Notes: a model not told the origin generated them from the sequence alone. A DNA stretch of 64,000 nucleotides from Rhodospirillales bacterium (GCA_016185145.1 JACPOB010000134.1:1-64000); one strand, 5' to 3'; positions 26,221 through 36,536 are shown, counted from the stretch's first letter. A program made the numbers and translations.

Positions 26221-27360
26221 CTAACGAAGTTTCCGGAAGAACGCCCGGACGTCCTGCACGAACAGCTCGGGCTGCTCGAAGGCGGCGAAATGGCCGCCCT
26301 TGGCCATCTCGCTCCAGTGCTGGATGTTGGTGAAGTTGGTCTCCATCCAGCGTCGCACCGGCGTGACGATCTCCTTGGGGAACACCGCGACACCCGTCGG
26401 CACGCCGACCTTGTGGACGGAGCGCCGCTCGGGCCCGAAGCTCTCCCAATACAGCCGGGCCGATGAGCCGGCCGTGGCCGTCACCCAGTAGAGCATCACG
26501 TTGTCCAGCAATTCGTCTCGGCTGAGGATGTTCTCGGGATGGCCGTCGCAGTCGGTCCATGCCCAGAACTTCTCCAGGATCCACGCCGCCTGGCCGGCCG
26601 GCGAATCGGTGAGGCTGTAGGCCAGCGTCTGCGGTCGCGTCGACTGCTGCTTGGAGTAGCCCGAGTCCCAGTCGGCATAATGCTTGATGCCCCTCAGCGC
26701 ACGCGCCTCCTCGGGTGTCGGCTCGCCGACCACATTGGGTCGGGTCGACATGGCGAGCGTGATGTGGATGCCGGCGCAGTGCGTCGCGTCGAGCGCGCCG
26801 ATCGCCGTCGTCACCGCCGAGCCCCAGTCGCCGCCCTGCGCGCCGTAGCGTGCATAGCCCAGGCGATCCATCAACTTGGCCCAGGTGCCGGCGATGCGAT
26901 CGATGCCCCAGCCGGTGCCCGCGGGCTTGCTCGAGAAGCCGAAACCGGGGAGCGACGGACAGATGACGTGGAAGGCATCGGCTGCATCGCCGCCGTAGGC
27001 GGCCGGATCGACCAGCGGCTCGATCACCTTGTGGAACTCGACGATGGAGCCCGGCCAGCCATGGGTGATGAGAAGCGGCATCGCCTTGGGATGCGGTGAA
27101 CGCGCATGCACGAAGTGGATGTCGAGCCCGTCGATCGCCGTGGTGAATTGCGGGAAGCGATTGAGCAGCGCCTCGCGCTTCTTCCAGTCGTAGCCGTCGG
27201 CCCAGTAGCGGCAGACCTCCTCGATCCACTGCCGCGGCACGCCCTGGCTCCAGTCGGAGACCAGCTCGGCCTCGGGCCAGCGCGTGCGGCGCAGCCGAGC
27301 CTCGAGGTCGTCCAGTACGTCGTCGCCGACGGCGATGCGGAAAGGGCTGATGGCGCTCAT
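26221..27360 (-). CDS. Epoxide hydrolase with N-terminal EHN domain
   Basis: Alpha/beta hydrolase of 379 residues related to microsomal epoxide hydrolase. The N-terminal EHN lid/anchor domain runs to about residue 100 (ISPFRIAVGDDVLDDLEARLRRTRWP ...). The oxyanion motif HGWPG is at 100-104, the nucleophile is Asp178 in GAQGGDWGSAV, and the base is His357 in KGGHFAAFEQPELF. There is no membrane anchor, so it is cytoplasmic. The natural substrate is unknown. It starts 12 bases after the frameshifted citryl-CoA lyase and probably shares its transcript. Confidence 0.92.
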   Translation of the reverse strand: MSAISPFRIAVGDDVLDDLEARLRRTRWPEAELVSDWSQGVPRQWIEEVCRYWADGYDWKKREALLNRFPQFTTAIDGLDIHFVHARSPHPKAMPLLITHGWPGSIVEFHKVIEPLVDPAAYGGDAADAFHVICPSLPGFGFSSKPAGTGWGIDRIAGTWAKLMDRLGYARYGAQGGDWGSAVTTAIGALDATHCAGIHITLAMSTRPNVVGEPTPEEARALRGIKHYADWDSGYSKQQSTRPQTLAYSLTDSPAGQAAWILEKFWAWTDCDGHPENILSRDELLDNVMLYWVTATAGSSARLYWESFGPERRSVHKVGVPTGVAVFPKEIVTPVRRWMETNFTNIQHWSEMAKGGHFAAFEQPELFVQDVRAFFRKLR

Positions 27361-27372
27361 GGGATGGCCTCT

Positions 27373-28160
27373 CTAATCATCGGGTTGGCGCATATGCGCG
27401 CTGGCTTCCTCTTCGGTGCGCAGCCAGAGCTCGTTGGCGATCGGCCGCTCGGCTTCCTCCATGATATGGCCGACCAAGCCGACCGCGCGCGCCATCACGC
27501 CGAAGCCGCGCACGACCTTCCAGGGGAAGCCCAGCTCGCAGCACAAGGCGCCGATGGCGCCGGTGGCGTTGACGGGCAGGGACTTGCCCGACTGCCGCTC
27601 GGCCTCGGCCGCGATCAGCTTCATGAGGGCGACGTAGTCGCCCGCCAGGCCGCATTCCTCGGCGATCTGGACAGCCGCGGCGCCCGCGGATCGACCGGCT
27701 TGTGGATCGGATGGCCCATGCCGGGAAGGATGCGCTTGGCGGCCCGCCAGCTTTCGACCACCTCGCGCGCCCTGGCCTGCAGGTCGACGCCCGACGAACC
27801 GGGCGGCAGTGTGTCGTAGAGAAGCTTGGCGGCATTCTCCATGCTGCCCACGAACACCGTTCCCAGGCCGCACAGGCCGGCTGCCACGGCCGCCTGCAGC
27901 GATTCGGGAGCGCCGGCATAGGTCATGCGCGCCGCGATGGCGCTCGGTGTCAGCCCGTGCTCGACCAGGGTGACCAGGATCGCGTTGTAGACACGCGACT
28001 GCTGCGGCGTCGGCATGCGACCGGTGAGCTGCAGGAAGGAGAAGTCGCCGAGGTTCAGCGTGCCGATGACCTCGCTCGGCAGGTCCTTGCCGCGCACGAC
28101 GATGCGCTTGCGGTTGCTCCAGGCGATATCGGAGCGGATCGGTCGGGGCTTGCGGGCCAT
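27373..28160 (-). pseudogene. Citryl-CoA lyase / citrate synthase-like protein, frameshifted by one base
   Basis: Citrate synthase-fold protein of the short citryl-CoA lyase type (about 262 residues when repaired). The first frame runs from ATG 28160 through GTLNLGDFSFLQLTGRMPT and GMGHPIHKPVDPRAPRL, then derails into SRSPRN and stops at 27621. The second frame continues with QIAEECGLAGDYVALMKL and VNATGAIGALCCELGFPW to 27373. Adding one base at about 27670 (CTGTCC restored to CTGTTCC) joins them as PRLFQIAEE. The total of 788 bases is one short of 263 codons. It is either a true recent inactivation or an assembly error. Confidence 0.88.
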
Positions 28161-28167
28161 GATCTCC

Positions 28168-28971
28168 TCAGCGGGGCGAACGGTGGCGGGTGCCGGGCGG
28201 CGGCGGTGTCTCGGGCTGACCAGCGAAGCATTGGACGATGCTCATCCAGTGTCCGGCCGTGTCGCCCCGGACCGAGAGGGACGTGTCGGCGACGTTGCGG
28301 GTCTGCGTGACGACCTGGCAGAAGTCGATGGCATCGCCCTCGACCGCCTCGCTTGGAGACGCCTTCCATTCCCAGGTCTCGCCGAACGGCGTGTCGAGGC
28401 GGACCGACGGCGTGACGGGTGGCATGGGCAGGCCGCGATTGCGGTAGGCCCAGCCGAACGTACGCACGCCGATCTCGGCGATATTGCGCAGACGCGGCGA
28501 CGGCGCCGGTCGCTCGATGCCGAAAAGATCGTAGATCGCCTGGGCGTGCGACCACGTCTCCATCTGGCGAGCGGTCGTGAACATGCGCACGCCCATGTCC
28601 GGCCCGGCCCATTTCAGGCGCGCGTCGGCAGGCTTTTCGGCCAGTGCGTCGCACAGCCGCTCGGCCGTTTCGTGCCAGCGCTGGAGCAGGGGACGACCGC
28701 CCAGCCCGTTCAGCCGCTGCCGCGTCTCGTCGATGCGGCTCAGTCCTTTTTTCCGCTCTGCCTGGATGTCGGTCATCAGCGCCGTGAACTCGGCGGGATC
28801 GGACGCCGAGGCGAGCGCCATCCTGTCGCCCATGTGCAGATGGCGAACGATGTCGTCGATCGTCCAGGCCTTGAACTGGGTGGGCCGAGCCCAGTCGCTG
28901 TCACTGAGCCCGCTCAGCAGCCGGTGAAGCTCGGCTGCCTCGGCGCGAAAGTCGTCGACCTGCTGGATCAT
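28168..28971 (-). CDS. TIGR03084-like / mycothiol-dependent maleylpyruvate isomerase-type metal-binding protein
   Basis: Protein of 267 residues with the DinB-like four-helix metal-binding fold at its N-terminus: the conserved WTIDDIVRHLHMGDRMAL (candidate ligand His on the helix), and METWSHAQAIYDLFG with the later ligand region. The C-terminal part (TPSVRLDTPFGETWEW, then DFCQVVTQTRNVADTSL) matches the wHTH/SCP2-like region of the TIGR03084 family. The reaction is unknown. Its ATG overlaps the stop of the cupin gene as ATGA, so the two are coupled, and the citryl-CoA lyase follows seven bases later. Confidence 0.82.
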   Translation of the reverse strand: MIQQVDDFRAEAAELHRLLSGLSDSDWARPTQFKAWTIDDIVRHLHMGDRMALASASDPAEFTALMTDIQAERKKGLSRIDETRQRLNGLGGRPLLQRWHETAERLCDALAEKPADARLKWAGPDMGVRMFTTARQMETWSHAQAIYDLFGIERPAPSPRLRNIAEIGVRTFGWAYRNRGLPMPPVTPSVRLDTPFGETWEWKASPSEAVEGDAIDFCQVVTQTRNVADTSLSVRGDTAGHWMSIVQCFAGQPETPPPPGTRHRSPR

Positions 28972-29414
28972 TCGGCGGCGTGGCTGACCGCCGACTGCTG
29001 CAGGCGCTGCACTTCCTCCCAGCCGCGATAGCCGGTGAAGCCGTCCTTGTCGAAGAACAGGACGGGCCCGTCGCAGAAGAACAGGTACTCGGTGTCCTCC
29101 AGCGCCGTCGTCGCGCCGTGCACCATGCCGTTGACCTCGTGCAGGAAGTCGCCGGCGTTGTAGATGTTGTCGCGGACCTGCAGCTTGCCCGAAAGCACGA
29201 AGGCGAAGGCGGCCGACAGGTGCTTGTGCGGCGGCGCGACGTAGCCCTTCTTCCACTTCAAGAGCACGGCCCAGCGGCCGGACTCGGGACCGACCCACAG
29301 GACCTTGGTCCAGGCCTGTCCGGGCTTGGTCTCGATCCAGGGGATCTCCGACGAGCGTGTGATCGAATCAGCGAGCGCGCTGTTCACCGGTCGTATGTCC
29401 TGGGGAAGCGCCAT
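28968..29414 (-). CDS. Cupin-domain protein (ChrR-like / DUF4437-like)
   Basis: Single-domain cupin of 148 residues from ATG 29414. Metal-binding cupin motif 1 is APPHKHLSAAFAFVLSGKLQV and motif 2 is AGDFLHEVNGMVHGATT; both carry the expected histidines and glutamate. Proteins like this include anti-sigma-factor-type and dioxygenase-like cupins, so the role is open. ATG 29426 is an alternative start four codons earlier; the GGAGGG ribosome binding site fits 29414 better. It is first in a minus-strand run of cupin, TIGR03084-like, citryl-CoA lyase and epoxide hydrolase genes. Confidence 0.85.
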   Translation of the reverse strand: MALPQDIRPVNSALADSITRSSEIPWIETKPGQAWTKVLWVGPESGRWAVLLKWKKGYVAPPHKHLSAAFAFVLSGKLQVRDNIYNAGDFLHEVNGMVHGATTALEDTEYLFFCDGPVLFFDKDGFTGYRGWEEVQRLQQSAVSHAAE

Positions 29415-29513
29415 CCATCCCTCCATCGGTCTTGATTGGTGTCGACTCTGGAGAGCCGTCGGCGGCGAGTCCAGCGGTGGAGCCGAGGCGCGAAACCGTC
29501 CTAGAATTGCGTC

Positions 29514-30152
29514 ATGATTCTCGTTGGACAGTACGATTCACCCTATACGCGCCGCGTCGCGGTCAGCCTGCGCCTGCTCGGCTTCGACTTCGAGCACGAC
29601 ACGCGCTCGGTCTTCGGCGACTTCGATTCCATGCGGACCACCAATCCGCTGGGGCGCATTCCCTCGCTGATCCTGGACGACGGCACGACCCTGATCGATT
29701 CGGCGGCGATCCTCGACTGGCTCGACCAGGAGGTCGGACCTGAACGCGCCTTGCTGCCCGGTGGCGGTCTGGCGCGTCGTCAGGCTCTGCAGCGGATCGC
29801 CCTGGCGAGCGGCACGATCGACAAGGTCATGGGCATTGGCTACGAGCGGCTGGTTCGGCCCGAGCAGTATCGCTGGCCCGACTGGATCGCGCGCTGCCGC
29901 ACCCAGGCCGAGGGCGGGTTGGCCGCGCTGGCAGCATTGTCGTGGCCCGCGGACGAACGCCTGAGCCAGCCGTCGATCACGACCGCCTGCATGATGCGCT
30001 ACGTCCGGCTCGCCGTTCACGATCTGCTGCCGGTCGGTCGATATCCGGTGCTCGACGCCGTCTCCGACCGCTGCGAAGCGCTGCCGGCGTTCAAGGCGAC
30101 GTATCCGGCGGACTACGCGGTGCCGCCGACGACGAGCACAACCTCACCCTGA
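29514..30152 (+). CDS. Glutathione S-transferase family protein
   Basis: Cytosolic GST-like protein of 212 residues. The N-terminal thioredoxin-like domain begins MILVGQYDSPYTRRVAVSLRLLG; Ser9/Tyr11 lie where the catalytic residue is expected. The conserved proline turn is GRIPSLIL and the glutathione-binding DSAAILDWLD follows. The C-terminal helical domain runs to the end. The last residues and the stop codon (CCTCACCCTGA) lie inside a palindromic repeat, so the natural end may have been altered by that insertion. It is divergent from the cupin gene. Confidence 0.88.
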   Translation: MILVGQYDSPYTRRVAVSLRLLGFDFEHDTRSVFGDFDSMRTTNPLGRIPSLILDDGTTLIDSAAILDWLDQEVGPERALLPGGGLARRQALQRIALASGTIDKVMGIGYERLVRPEQYRWPDWIARCRTQAEGGLAALAALSWPADERLSQPSITTACMMRYVRLAVHDLLPVGRYPVLDAVSDRCEALPAFKATYPADYAVPPTTSTTSP

Positions 30153-30267
30153 GGAGGGCGCGAAGCGCCCTTCGCGCATTCACATGCGCGACTCTCGAAG
30201 GGTGGGCCTCGGTCTTGTTGGTGCCCACCCTTCGAGACGCGGCCTGCGGCCGCTCCTCAGGGTGAGG
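30142..30267. repeat. Type-C composite palindromic repeat
   Basis: Outer arms CCTCACCCTGAGG (30142-30154) and CCTCAGGGTGAGG (30255-30267). Inside are a GGGCGC/GCGCCC hairpin and a long central pair, CGAAGGGTGGGC and GCCCACCCTTCG. The whole element folds back on itself between the convergent GST and ABC ATPase genes. The GST stop codon lies within the left arm. Confidence 0.88.
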
Positions 30268-30274
30268 CAAGCCG

Positions 30275-31329
30275 CTAAGCCGCCGCGAGCTTGCGCAGCG
30301 CTGCCAGCCGGCGCGCGTAGGGCGGCTCGGCTTCGGGGACGAGGGCGGGGGCCGTGATGCTTTCCGCGAAGTGACAGGCCGCGACCTGGCCTTGGGCGCC
30401 GACCGGACGCAGCAGCGGCTCCTCCTTGCGGCAGCGGTCCTGGGCGTAGGCGCAGCGCGTGTGGAAGCGGCAGCCGGCGGGCGGGTTGAGAGGGCTCGGC
30501 ACGTCGCCCGCCAGCCGGATGCGCGCGCGCTGGGCGGTGGGGTCGGGCACAGGCACCGCCGACAAGAGCGCCTGGGTGTAGGGATGGCGCGGCATGGCGA
30601 ACAGGCTCTTCTTGGGCGCCAGCTCGACGATCTTGCCGAGGTACATGACCGCGACGCGGTCGCTGATGTGGCGCACCACGGCGAGGTCGTGGGCGATGAA
30701 GATGTAGGAGAGGCCGAGCCGGCGCTTGAGATCCTGCAGGAGGTTGATGACCTGCGCCTGGATCGAGACGTCGAGCGCCGACACCGGCTCGTCGCAGACG
30801 ATCAGCTTGGGTTGCGAGGCGAGGGCGCGGGCGATGCCGATGCGCTGGCGCTGACCGCCGGAGAATTCGTGCGGATAACGCAGAGCGTGCCAGGCCGACA
30901 GGCCGACCTCTCCCAAGAGCTGGTCGATGCGCTGGCGCAGGGCGGCGCCTGACGCCAGCCCATGCAGCCGCAACGGCTCGGCCAGCGTGTCGCCCACGGT
31001 GAGGCGCGGGTTCAGCGAGGCATACGGATCCTGGAAGATGATCTGCATGTCGCGGCGCAGGTCGCGCAGCGCGCCGCGGTCCAGCGCGCGGACGTCGCGG
31101 CCAGCGAAGCGGATCGTGCCCGCGGTGGCCTCGATCAGGCGCAGCACCATGCGGCCGGTCGTCGACTTGCCGCAGCCCGATTCGCCCACCAGCGCCAGCG
31201 TTTCGCCGGGCGCCACGTCGAAAGTGAGGCCGTCAACGGCGCGCACGGTGCCCACCGCGCTCTGGAAGACGATGCCACGCTTCACCGGGAAGTGCTTGGT
31301 GAGGCCGGAGACGGAGAGCAGCGCATCGC

Positions 31330-31333
<4 letters not shown>
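30275..31333 (-). CDS. Oligopeptide/dipeptide-type ABC importer ATPase (DppF/OppF-like)
   Basis: ATPase subunit of 352 residues of a peptide/nickel-family importer. Walker A is GESGCGKSTTG, the ABC signature is FSGGQRQRIG and Walker B is LIVCDEPVSALD. The C-terminal oligopeptide-binding extension contains CRFHTRCAYAQDRC, typical of OppD/OppF-type proteins. The ATG overlaps the stop of the partner ATPase gene as ATGA. It is the last gene of the minus-strand importer operon. Confidence 0.94.
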
Positions 31334-32346
<1,013 letters not shown>

Positions 32347-32347
32347 C

Positions 32348-32404
32348 GGAGCGCGGACCTCCAGGTCCGCGCTCCGGCATGAGCGGGCCGTAGGTCCGCG
32401 CTCC
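32348..32404. repeat. Type-B-related palindrome (variant B') in the importer operon
   Basis: GGAGCGCGGACC and GGTCCGCGCTCC form a 12-base hairpin around TCCA (32348-32375). After a central GCATGA a further GGTCCGCGCTCC-like arm follows at about 32392. The TCC loop and CATGA centre match the type-B elements although the stems differ. It fills the gap between the amidohydrolase stop and the ATPase start. Confidence 0.75.
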
Positions 32405-32410
32405 CAGAAG

Positions 32411-33874
32411 TCACGTCACCGGCCTCGATTGCGGCAGCCGCTCCTTCGTCCCGTAGACCGGCGGGGCGAGCTGGTCGGCGGTGCGGCCGGCCCAGTCGCG
32501 CTGGGGCACGGTCTTCAGCCGCTTGCGCTGGCCTTCGATCAGGCCCTGGGTTGCGGCTTCGACGTCGACCGTCAGCACCTTGCCGTCCTTCACGACCTGC
32601 TCGCCGTCGACATAGACGTGACGGATGGCGCGCTCGCTGGCGGAGTAGATCAGGCTCCTGACCGGCTCGTGCGCGGGCTGCATGTAGGGATGGCTCATGT
32701 CGACCAGCGAGAAGTCGGCCTTGCAGCCCGGCGCCAGGCGGCCGAGGTCGGGCCGGCGCAGGATCTTGGCGCCGCCCACGGTCGCCGCCTCGAAGGCGTG
32801 CCGCGTTGTGCCCATCTTGTAATTGCTCGTGAAGACGCGGGCGACGTAGCAGGCGAGCCTGATCTCATCGACCATGTTGTGCGGGAAGGTGTCGGTGCCG
32901 ATGCCGACCGTGATGCCGGCATTCATGTAGCGGCCGATCGAGTTCAGCACCATGCCGCGGCGCGCGAACACCGTCGGGCAATGAGCCACCGCCGCGCCCG
33001 AGTCCCGCAGCATCTCGAAGTCGTTGGCGTGCGGGTAATGGATCTGCGGATGGTCGCTCAGGAAGATGCCGTGGCCGATCACCAGGTCCGGCCCCAGCAC
33101 GCCGATCGAATCGAGCCATTCAATGGGCGTCTTGCCGTGGCGATGCACCATCTCATAGAACTCGACGACGGCCTGGCAGGCGTGCGTCTGCATCGGGATG
33201 CTGCGCCGCCTGGCTTCCTGCAGGGCCTCCTTGAAGTAGCCTTCCTTGCAGGTGTCGATCTGCGAGGGGCCGACCATCGCGGAGATGCGCCCACTGGGAT
33301 GCTTCATGGCCGTGTCGATGGTCTTCATCGCCGCGTCGAAGGCCTTCTCGCCGGCCTTCTCATCCCAGGCGTACTCAACCGTGTGGCCGTTCTTGGTGTA
33401 CCAGTAACCCTGGCGCATCATCGGACAGACGACGGCGCGGATGCCGGTCGCTGCGAGGTCGTCGATCCAGCCCTCTCGGCTCATCGACAGGTCGGAGATG
33501 GTGGTGACGCCGCTCTTCAGCAGCTCCGACATCGCCACCATCGTCGAAGGCCCGGCATCCTCGGCATCGAGGCCGAACACCGGCAGGTATTCGTAGAGCG
33601 AGCTCTGGCCGAGCTTGTCGCTGCCGTACTCTTCCGTCAGGCCCTTGTTGGCGGGCTCTGAGAAGGGATGGCTGTGCACGTTGACGAAGCCCGGGATCGC
33701 CATGAATCCCTTGCCGTCGATCGTCGTGTCGGCCGTGCCGGTATAGCCCGGCCCGACATGGACGACCTCGTTGCCTTTGAACACGAGGTCGCCGCCGTCG
33801 ACATAGACGTGTCGGCGCTCGGATTCGTCCCAGGCCACGACATGGTCGAGGCCGGTGATGCGGGTGGTTTTCAT
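32411..33874 (-). CDS. Amidohydrolase of the AtzA/TrzN/guanine-cytosine deaminase-like group
   Basis: Metal-dependent hydrolase of 487 residues. The metal-binding HxH is His67/His69 (VNVHSHPF); the later ligands lie in MQTHACQAV, DLVIGHGIFLSDHP and GIGTDTFPHN. The N-terminal and C-terminal beta-sandwich parts are typical of COG0402 deaminases/chlorohydrolases. The start at ATG 33874 is preceded by a GGAGGA ribosome binding site. Being inside an ABC importer operon next to a hydantoin/dihydropyrimidine locus, it probably acts on an imported cyclic nitrogen compound; the exact substrate is unknown. Confidence 0.9.
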   Translation of the reverse strand: MKTTRITGLDHVVAWDESERRHVYVDGGDLVFKGNEVVHVGPGYTGTADTTIDGKGFMAIPGFVNVHSHPFSEPANKGLTEEYGSDKLGQSSLYEYLPVFGLDAEDAGPSTMVAMSELLKSGVTTISDLSMSREGWIDDLAATGIRAVVCPMMRQGYWYTKNGHTVEYAWDEKAGEKAFDAAMKTIDTAMKHPSGRISAMVGPSQIDTCKEGYFKEALQEARRRSIPMQTHACQAVVEFYEMVHRHGKTPIEWLDSIGVLGPDLVIGHGIFLSDHPQIHYPHANDFEMLRDSGAAVAHCPTVFARRGMVLNSIGRYMNAGITVGIGTDTFPHNMVDEIRLACYVARVFTSNYKMGTTRHAFEAATVGGAKILRRPDLGRLAPGCKADFSLVDMSHPYMQPAHEPVRSLIYSASERAIRHVYVDGEQVVKDGKVLTVDVEAATQGLIEGQRKRLKTVPQRDWAGRTADQLAPPVYGTKERLPQSRPVT

Positions 33875-33898
33875 TTCATTCTCCTCCGTGTCTCTTTG

Positions 33899-34015
33899 CC
33901 TCTCCAGCTTCGCTGGGGAGGTGGCCCGAAGGGCCGGAGGGGTCATGGGGCTTCAGCGATGGCCCATGACCCCTCCGTCCGCTTCGCGGACACCTCCCCA
34001 ACTTCGTTGGGGAGG
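33899..34015. repeat. Type-A composite palindromic repeat (copy 2)
   Basis: Same three-hairpin structure as at 6634: a CTCCAGCTTCGCTGGGGAG hairpin, a central GGAGGGGTCATGGG/CCCATGACCCCTCC palindrome and a right-hand CCTCCCCAACTTCGTTGGGGAGG-type hairpin. It lies between the importer binding-protein gene and the amidohydrolase gene, inside the operon. Confidence 0.9.
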
Positions 34016-34023
34016 AAGGCTTC

Positions 34024-35598
34024 CTACTTGAACGCGATTCCCAGCCCCTTGTTGAGGCCGCAGCCATAGTTGCCGTGGGCGCGGATGGGCTTGAGCTTGG
34101 CGCCGGCGACGACGAACAGCGGCTCGTGGAACAGCGGGATCCATACCGCCGCGTCATGCACCTTCTTCTGCACGGCGCCGTAGGCCTCGGCGCGGACCTT
34201 GTCGTCGGTCGCCGTCGAGCCCTTGTCCAAAAGCTCGTCGGTCTCCTTGTCCTTCCAGTTCATGCGGTTGGGCGTCGGCGTGTTGGCCGAGCGGAAGTAG
34301 AGGTTCAGCGCATCGCCGGCGCTGACATAGGGGAAGCTCATGCCGAAGGCGTCGAACTCCTGGGTCGCGAGCTTGCCCCACGCCACAGTCGAATCGAAGA
34401 GCTGGATCTGCAGGTCGATGCCGACCTTGCGCAGGTCGCCCTGCACCGCCTCGGCGACCTCCTTGAAGGCGCCCGAGATGCCGTAGACGATCGGCGCCAG
34501 CTTCTTGCCGTCCTTGTAGCGGAAGCCGTCGGAACCCTTCTTCCAGCCGGCCTCGTCCAGAAGCTTCTCGGCCTCCTTGATGTTCTCGCCGTAGACGGCG
34601 CGATCGACCTTGTCGTTGAAGTCGAGCACGCCCGGCATCAGCAAGGTCGAGGCGGGCTCGGCGAGCCCAAAGGTGACGGCATCGGCGATCGCCTTCTGGT
34701 CGACCGCGAGGTTCATCGCCTTGCGCACGCGCACGTCGTTCATCAGCTCCTTGTCGACCTTGAAGCCGATGAAGTAGGTCCAGAAGAAGTTCTCGGCCTT
34801 GGTCACGGACAGCGACTTGTTGGCCTGCAGCTCCTTGATCGACCAGTACGGCACGTACTGGCTGGCGTCGGCCTGGCCCGCCTGCAGGGCGGTCACGCGC
34901 GTGTTCTCCTCCGGGACGACCTTCCAGACCACCTTGTCGACCTGGGCCTCGGTCACGTCATAGTAGGAGGGGCCCCACTTGTAGCCCTTGTGCTTGGTGA
35001 GCACCGTCGAATCGCGCGGCGTCCAGCTTTCGAAGCAGAACGGGCCGGTGCCGTCGATGCCCTTGATGCCGAAGTCGGCGCCGAGCTGCTTGGCCTGCTC
35101 GACGTTCAGGACGGTGTGGAAGTACTGCGTCATCTGGTAGAGCAGCTCGGAGAACGGCTTCTTGAGCTTGTACTCGACCGTGGTGTCGTCGGGCGCCGTG
35201 ATCTTGTCGACGTCGCCCATGCGCCATTTCACCAGGCCCTTGGTCTCGGGGTCGAGCCAGCGCTCGTAGGTCGCGACCACGTCCTTGGCGGTCATCTTCT
35301 TGCCGCTGCAGAAGCTCACGTCGTCGCGCAGCTTGAAGGTGTAGGTGAGGCCGTCGGGCGACATCGTCCAGCTCTTGGCCAAGCCCGGCCGCAGCGTCTT
35401 CATGTCGTAGTCGAGGTTCACCAGCGTGTCGCCGATCATGTACATGACCTCGGCGCCGGAGCGGGCGGTCGACTTGTGCGGGTCGTAGCGGTCGGTGTCG
35501 ATCTCGCGCACGATGGTCACGGTCTTCTGCGCCATCGCCGGCGCCGCCGCGCCGATGGCGGTCGCAGCGAGCGCCGCGAGAAGCAAACGATTGGTCAT
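34024..35598 (-). CDS. ABC importer substrate-binding protein (DppA/OppA family)
   Basis: Periplasmic solute-binding protein of 524 residues, family 5. The signal peptide MTNRLLLAALAATAIGAAAP ends at AMA-Q. The mature part has the usual TIVREIDTDRYDPHKST opening, WTMSPDGLTYTFKLRDDVSF and the FDSTVAWGKLATQEFDAFGM region. Start ATG 35598 is fixed by the signal peptide. Family 5 proteins bind peptides, but also many other small ligands. It is followed by the type-A repeat and the amidohydrolase gene, and lies 14 bases after the permease gene. Confidence 0.94.
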   Translation of the reverse strand: MTNRLLLAALAATAIGAAAPAMAQKTVTIVREIDTDRYDPHKSTARSGAEVMYMIGDTLVNLDYDMKTLRPGLAKSWTMSPDGLTYTFKLRDDVSFCSGKKMTAKDVVATYERWLDPETKGLVKWRMGDVDKITAPDDTTVEYKLKKPFSELLYQMTQYFHTVLNVEQAKQLGADFGIKGIDGTGPFCFESWTPRDSTVLTKHKGYKWGPSYYDVTEAQVDKVVWKVVPEENTRVTALQAGQADASQYVPYWSIKELQANKSLSVTKAENFFWTYFIGFKVDKELMNDVRVRKAMNLAVDQKAIADAVTFGLAEPASTLLMPGVLDFNDKVDRAVYGENIKEAEKLLDEAGWKKGSDGFRYKDGKKLAPIVYGISGAFKEVAEAVQGDLRKVGIDLQIQLFDSTVAWGKLATQEFDAFGMSFPYVSAGDALNLYFRSANTPTPNRMNWKDKETDELLDKGSTATDDKVRAEAYGAVQKKVHDAAVWIPLFHEPLFVVAGAKLKPIRAHGNYGCGLNKGLGIAFK

Positions 35599-35612
35599 GC
35601 CTGAAAGCCTCC

Positions 35613-36518
35613 TTATTGCCTGAGCTTGGGATCGAGGGCATCGCGCAGCGCGTCGCCCAGGACGTTGAATGCAAGGACGACGAGGAAGATCGCCGCGCAC
35701 GGGAAGGTCGAGACGTTGGGCGCGATCTGCAAGAACTTGCGGCCGTCGGCCGCCATGCTGCCGAGCTCCGCCGTCGGCGGCTGGGCGCCGAGACCGAGGA
35801 AGGAGAGGGCGGCGCCGAGCAGGATTGCCTGGCCGAGCTGCAGGGTCATGTAGATCAGGATGGTGGGCCAGCAGTTGCGCGCGAGGTAGCGCCAGATCAG
35901 GGCACCGTCGCCCAGGCCGACGGCGCGGCCGGCCTCCATGTATTCCTGCTGCATGATCGACTGTGCCGCGCCTCGGGCGATCCGGGCGATCGAGGGAACC
36001 GCCGCGACCGAGAGCGCGATCACCAGGGAGAAGAGGCCGGTGCCCAGCACGGCGGCGATGGCGAGGCCGAACAGGATCGAGGGGAAGGAGAGCAGCACGT
36101 CGACCAGGCGCATGAGGGGCGTATCGAGGCGCTTGAAATAGGCCGCACTCAGTCCGATCAGGGCGCCGAGGCCGCCGCCGACGGCGACGGCGATCACGCC
36201 CATGCCCAAGGTGGCGCGCAGGCCGAACAGGATGCGGCTCAGCATGTCGCGGCCCTGGTTGTCGGCGCCCAGGAGATAGCCCGGGCAGCGCTCGCCGAGC
36301 GGAGGGCAGAAGCGCAGCCGCATGTTGTTGGCGTAGGGATCGAAGGGCGCGATCAGCGGCGCGAAGATCGCGGCCGCTACGATGACGAACAGGAAGATCG
36401 CCGCCGCTGCCGCCGCCGGATCGCGCAGGATGCGCCGCCACACGGCATTCTTGCGCCGGATCGCGGCGATGGCGCGCTGATCGGCTTCGGATTGAAGGGA
36501 GAGGGTGGCGTCGGTCAT
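35613..36518 (-). CDS. ABC importer permease (DppC-like)
   Basis: Inner-membrane permease of 301 residues. The N-terminal helix follows RRILRDPAAAAAAIFLFVIVAAAIFAPL. The core has the permease EAA-type loop QQEYMEAGRAVGLGDGALIWRYLARN. The C-terminus ALRDALDPKLRQ is typical of DppC. It lies between the binding-protein gene and the second permease gene; a type-B palindrome fills the gap on the upstream side. Confidence 0.94.
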   Translation of the reverse strand: MTDATLSLQSEADQRAIAAIRRKNAVWRRILRDPAAAAAAIFLFVIVAAAIFAPLIAPFDPYANNMRLRFCPPLGERCPGYLLGADNQGRDMLSRILFGLRATLGMGVIAVAVGGGLGALIGLSAAYFKRLDTPLMRLVDVLLSFPSILFGLAIAAVLGTGLFSLVIALSVAAVPSIARIARGAAQSIMQQEYMEAGRAVGLGDGALIWRYLARNCWPTILIYMTLQLGQAILLGAALSFLGLGAQPPTAELGSMAADGRKFLQIAPNVSTFPCAAIFLVVLAFNVLGDALRDALDPKLRQ

Positions 36519-36536
36519 TGCCGGGGGCGCTCATGC

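Noticed and set aside
33899..34015. Whether the type-A repeat here also provides a start codon for a gene
   Set aside because: The ATG in this copy opens a frame of only about 28 codons in a different reading frame, on the strand opposite the operon.
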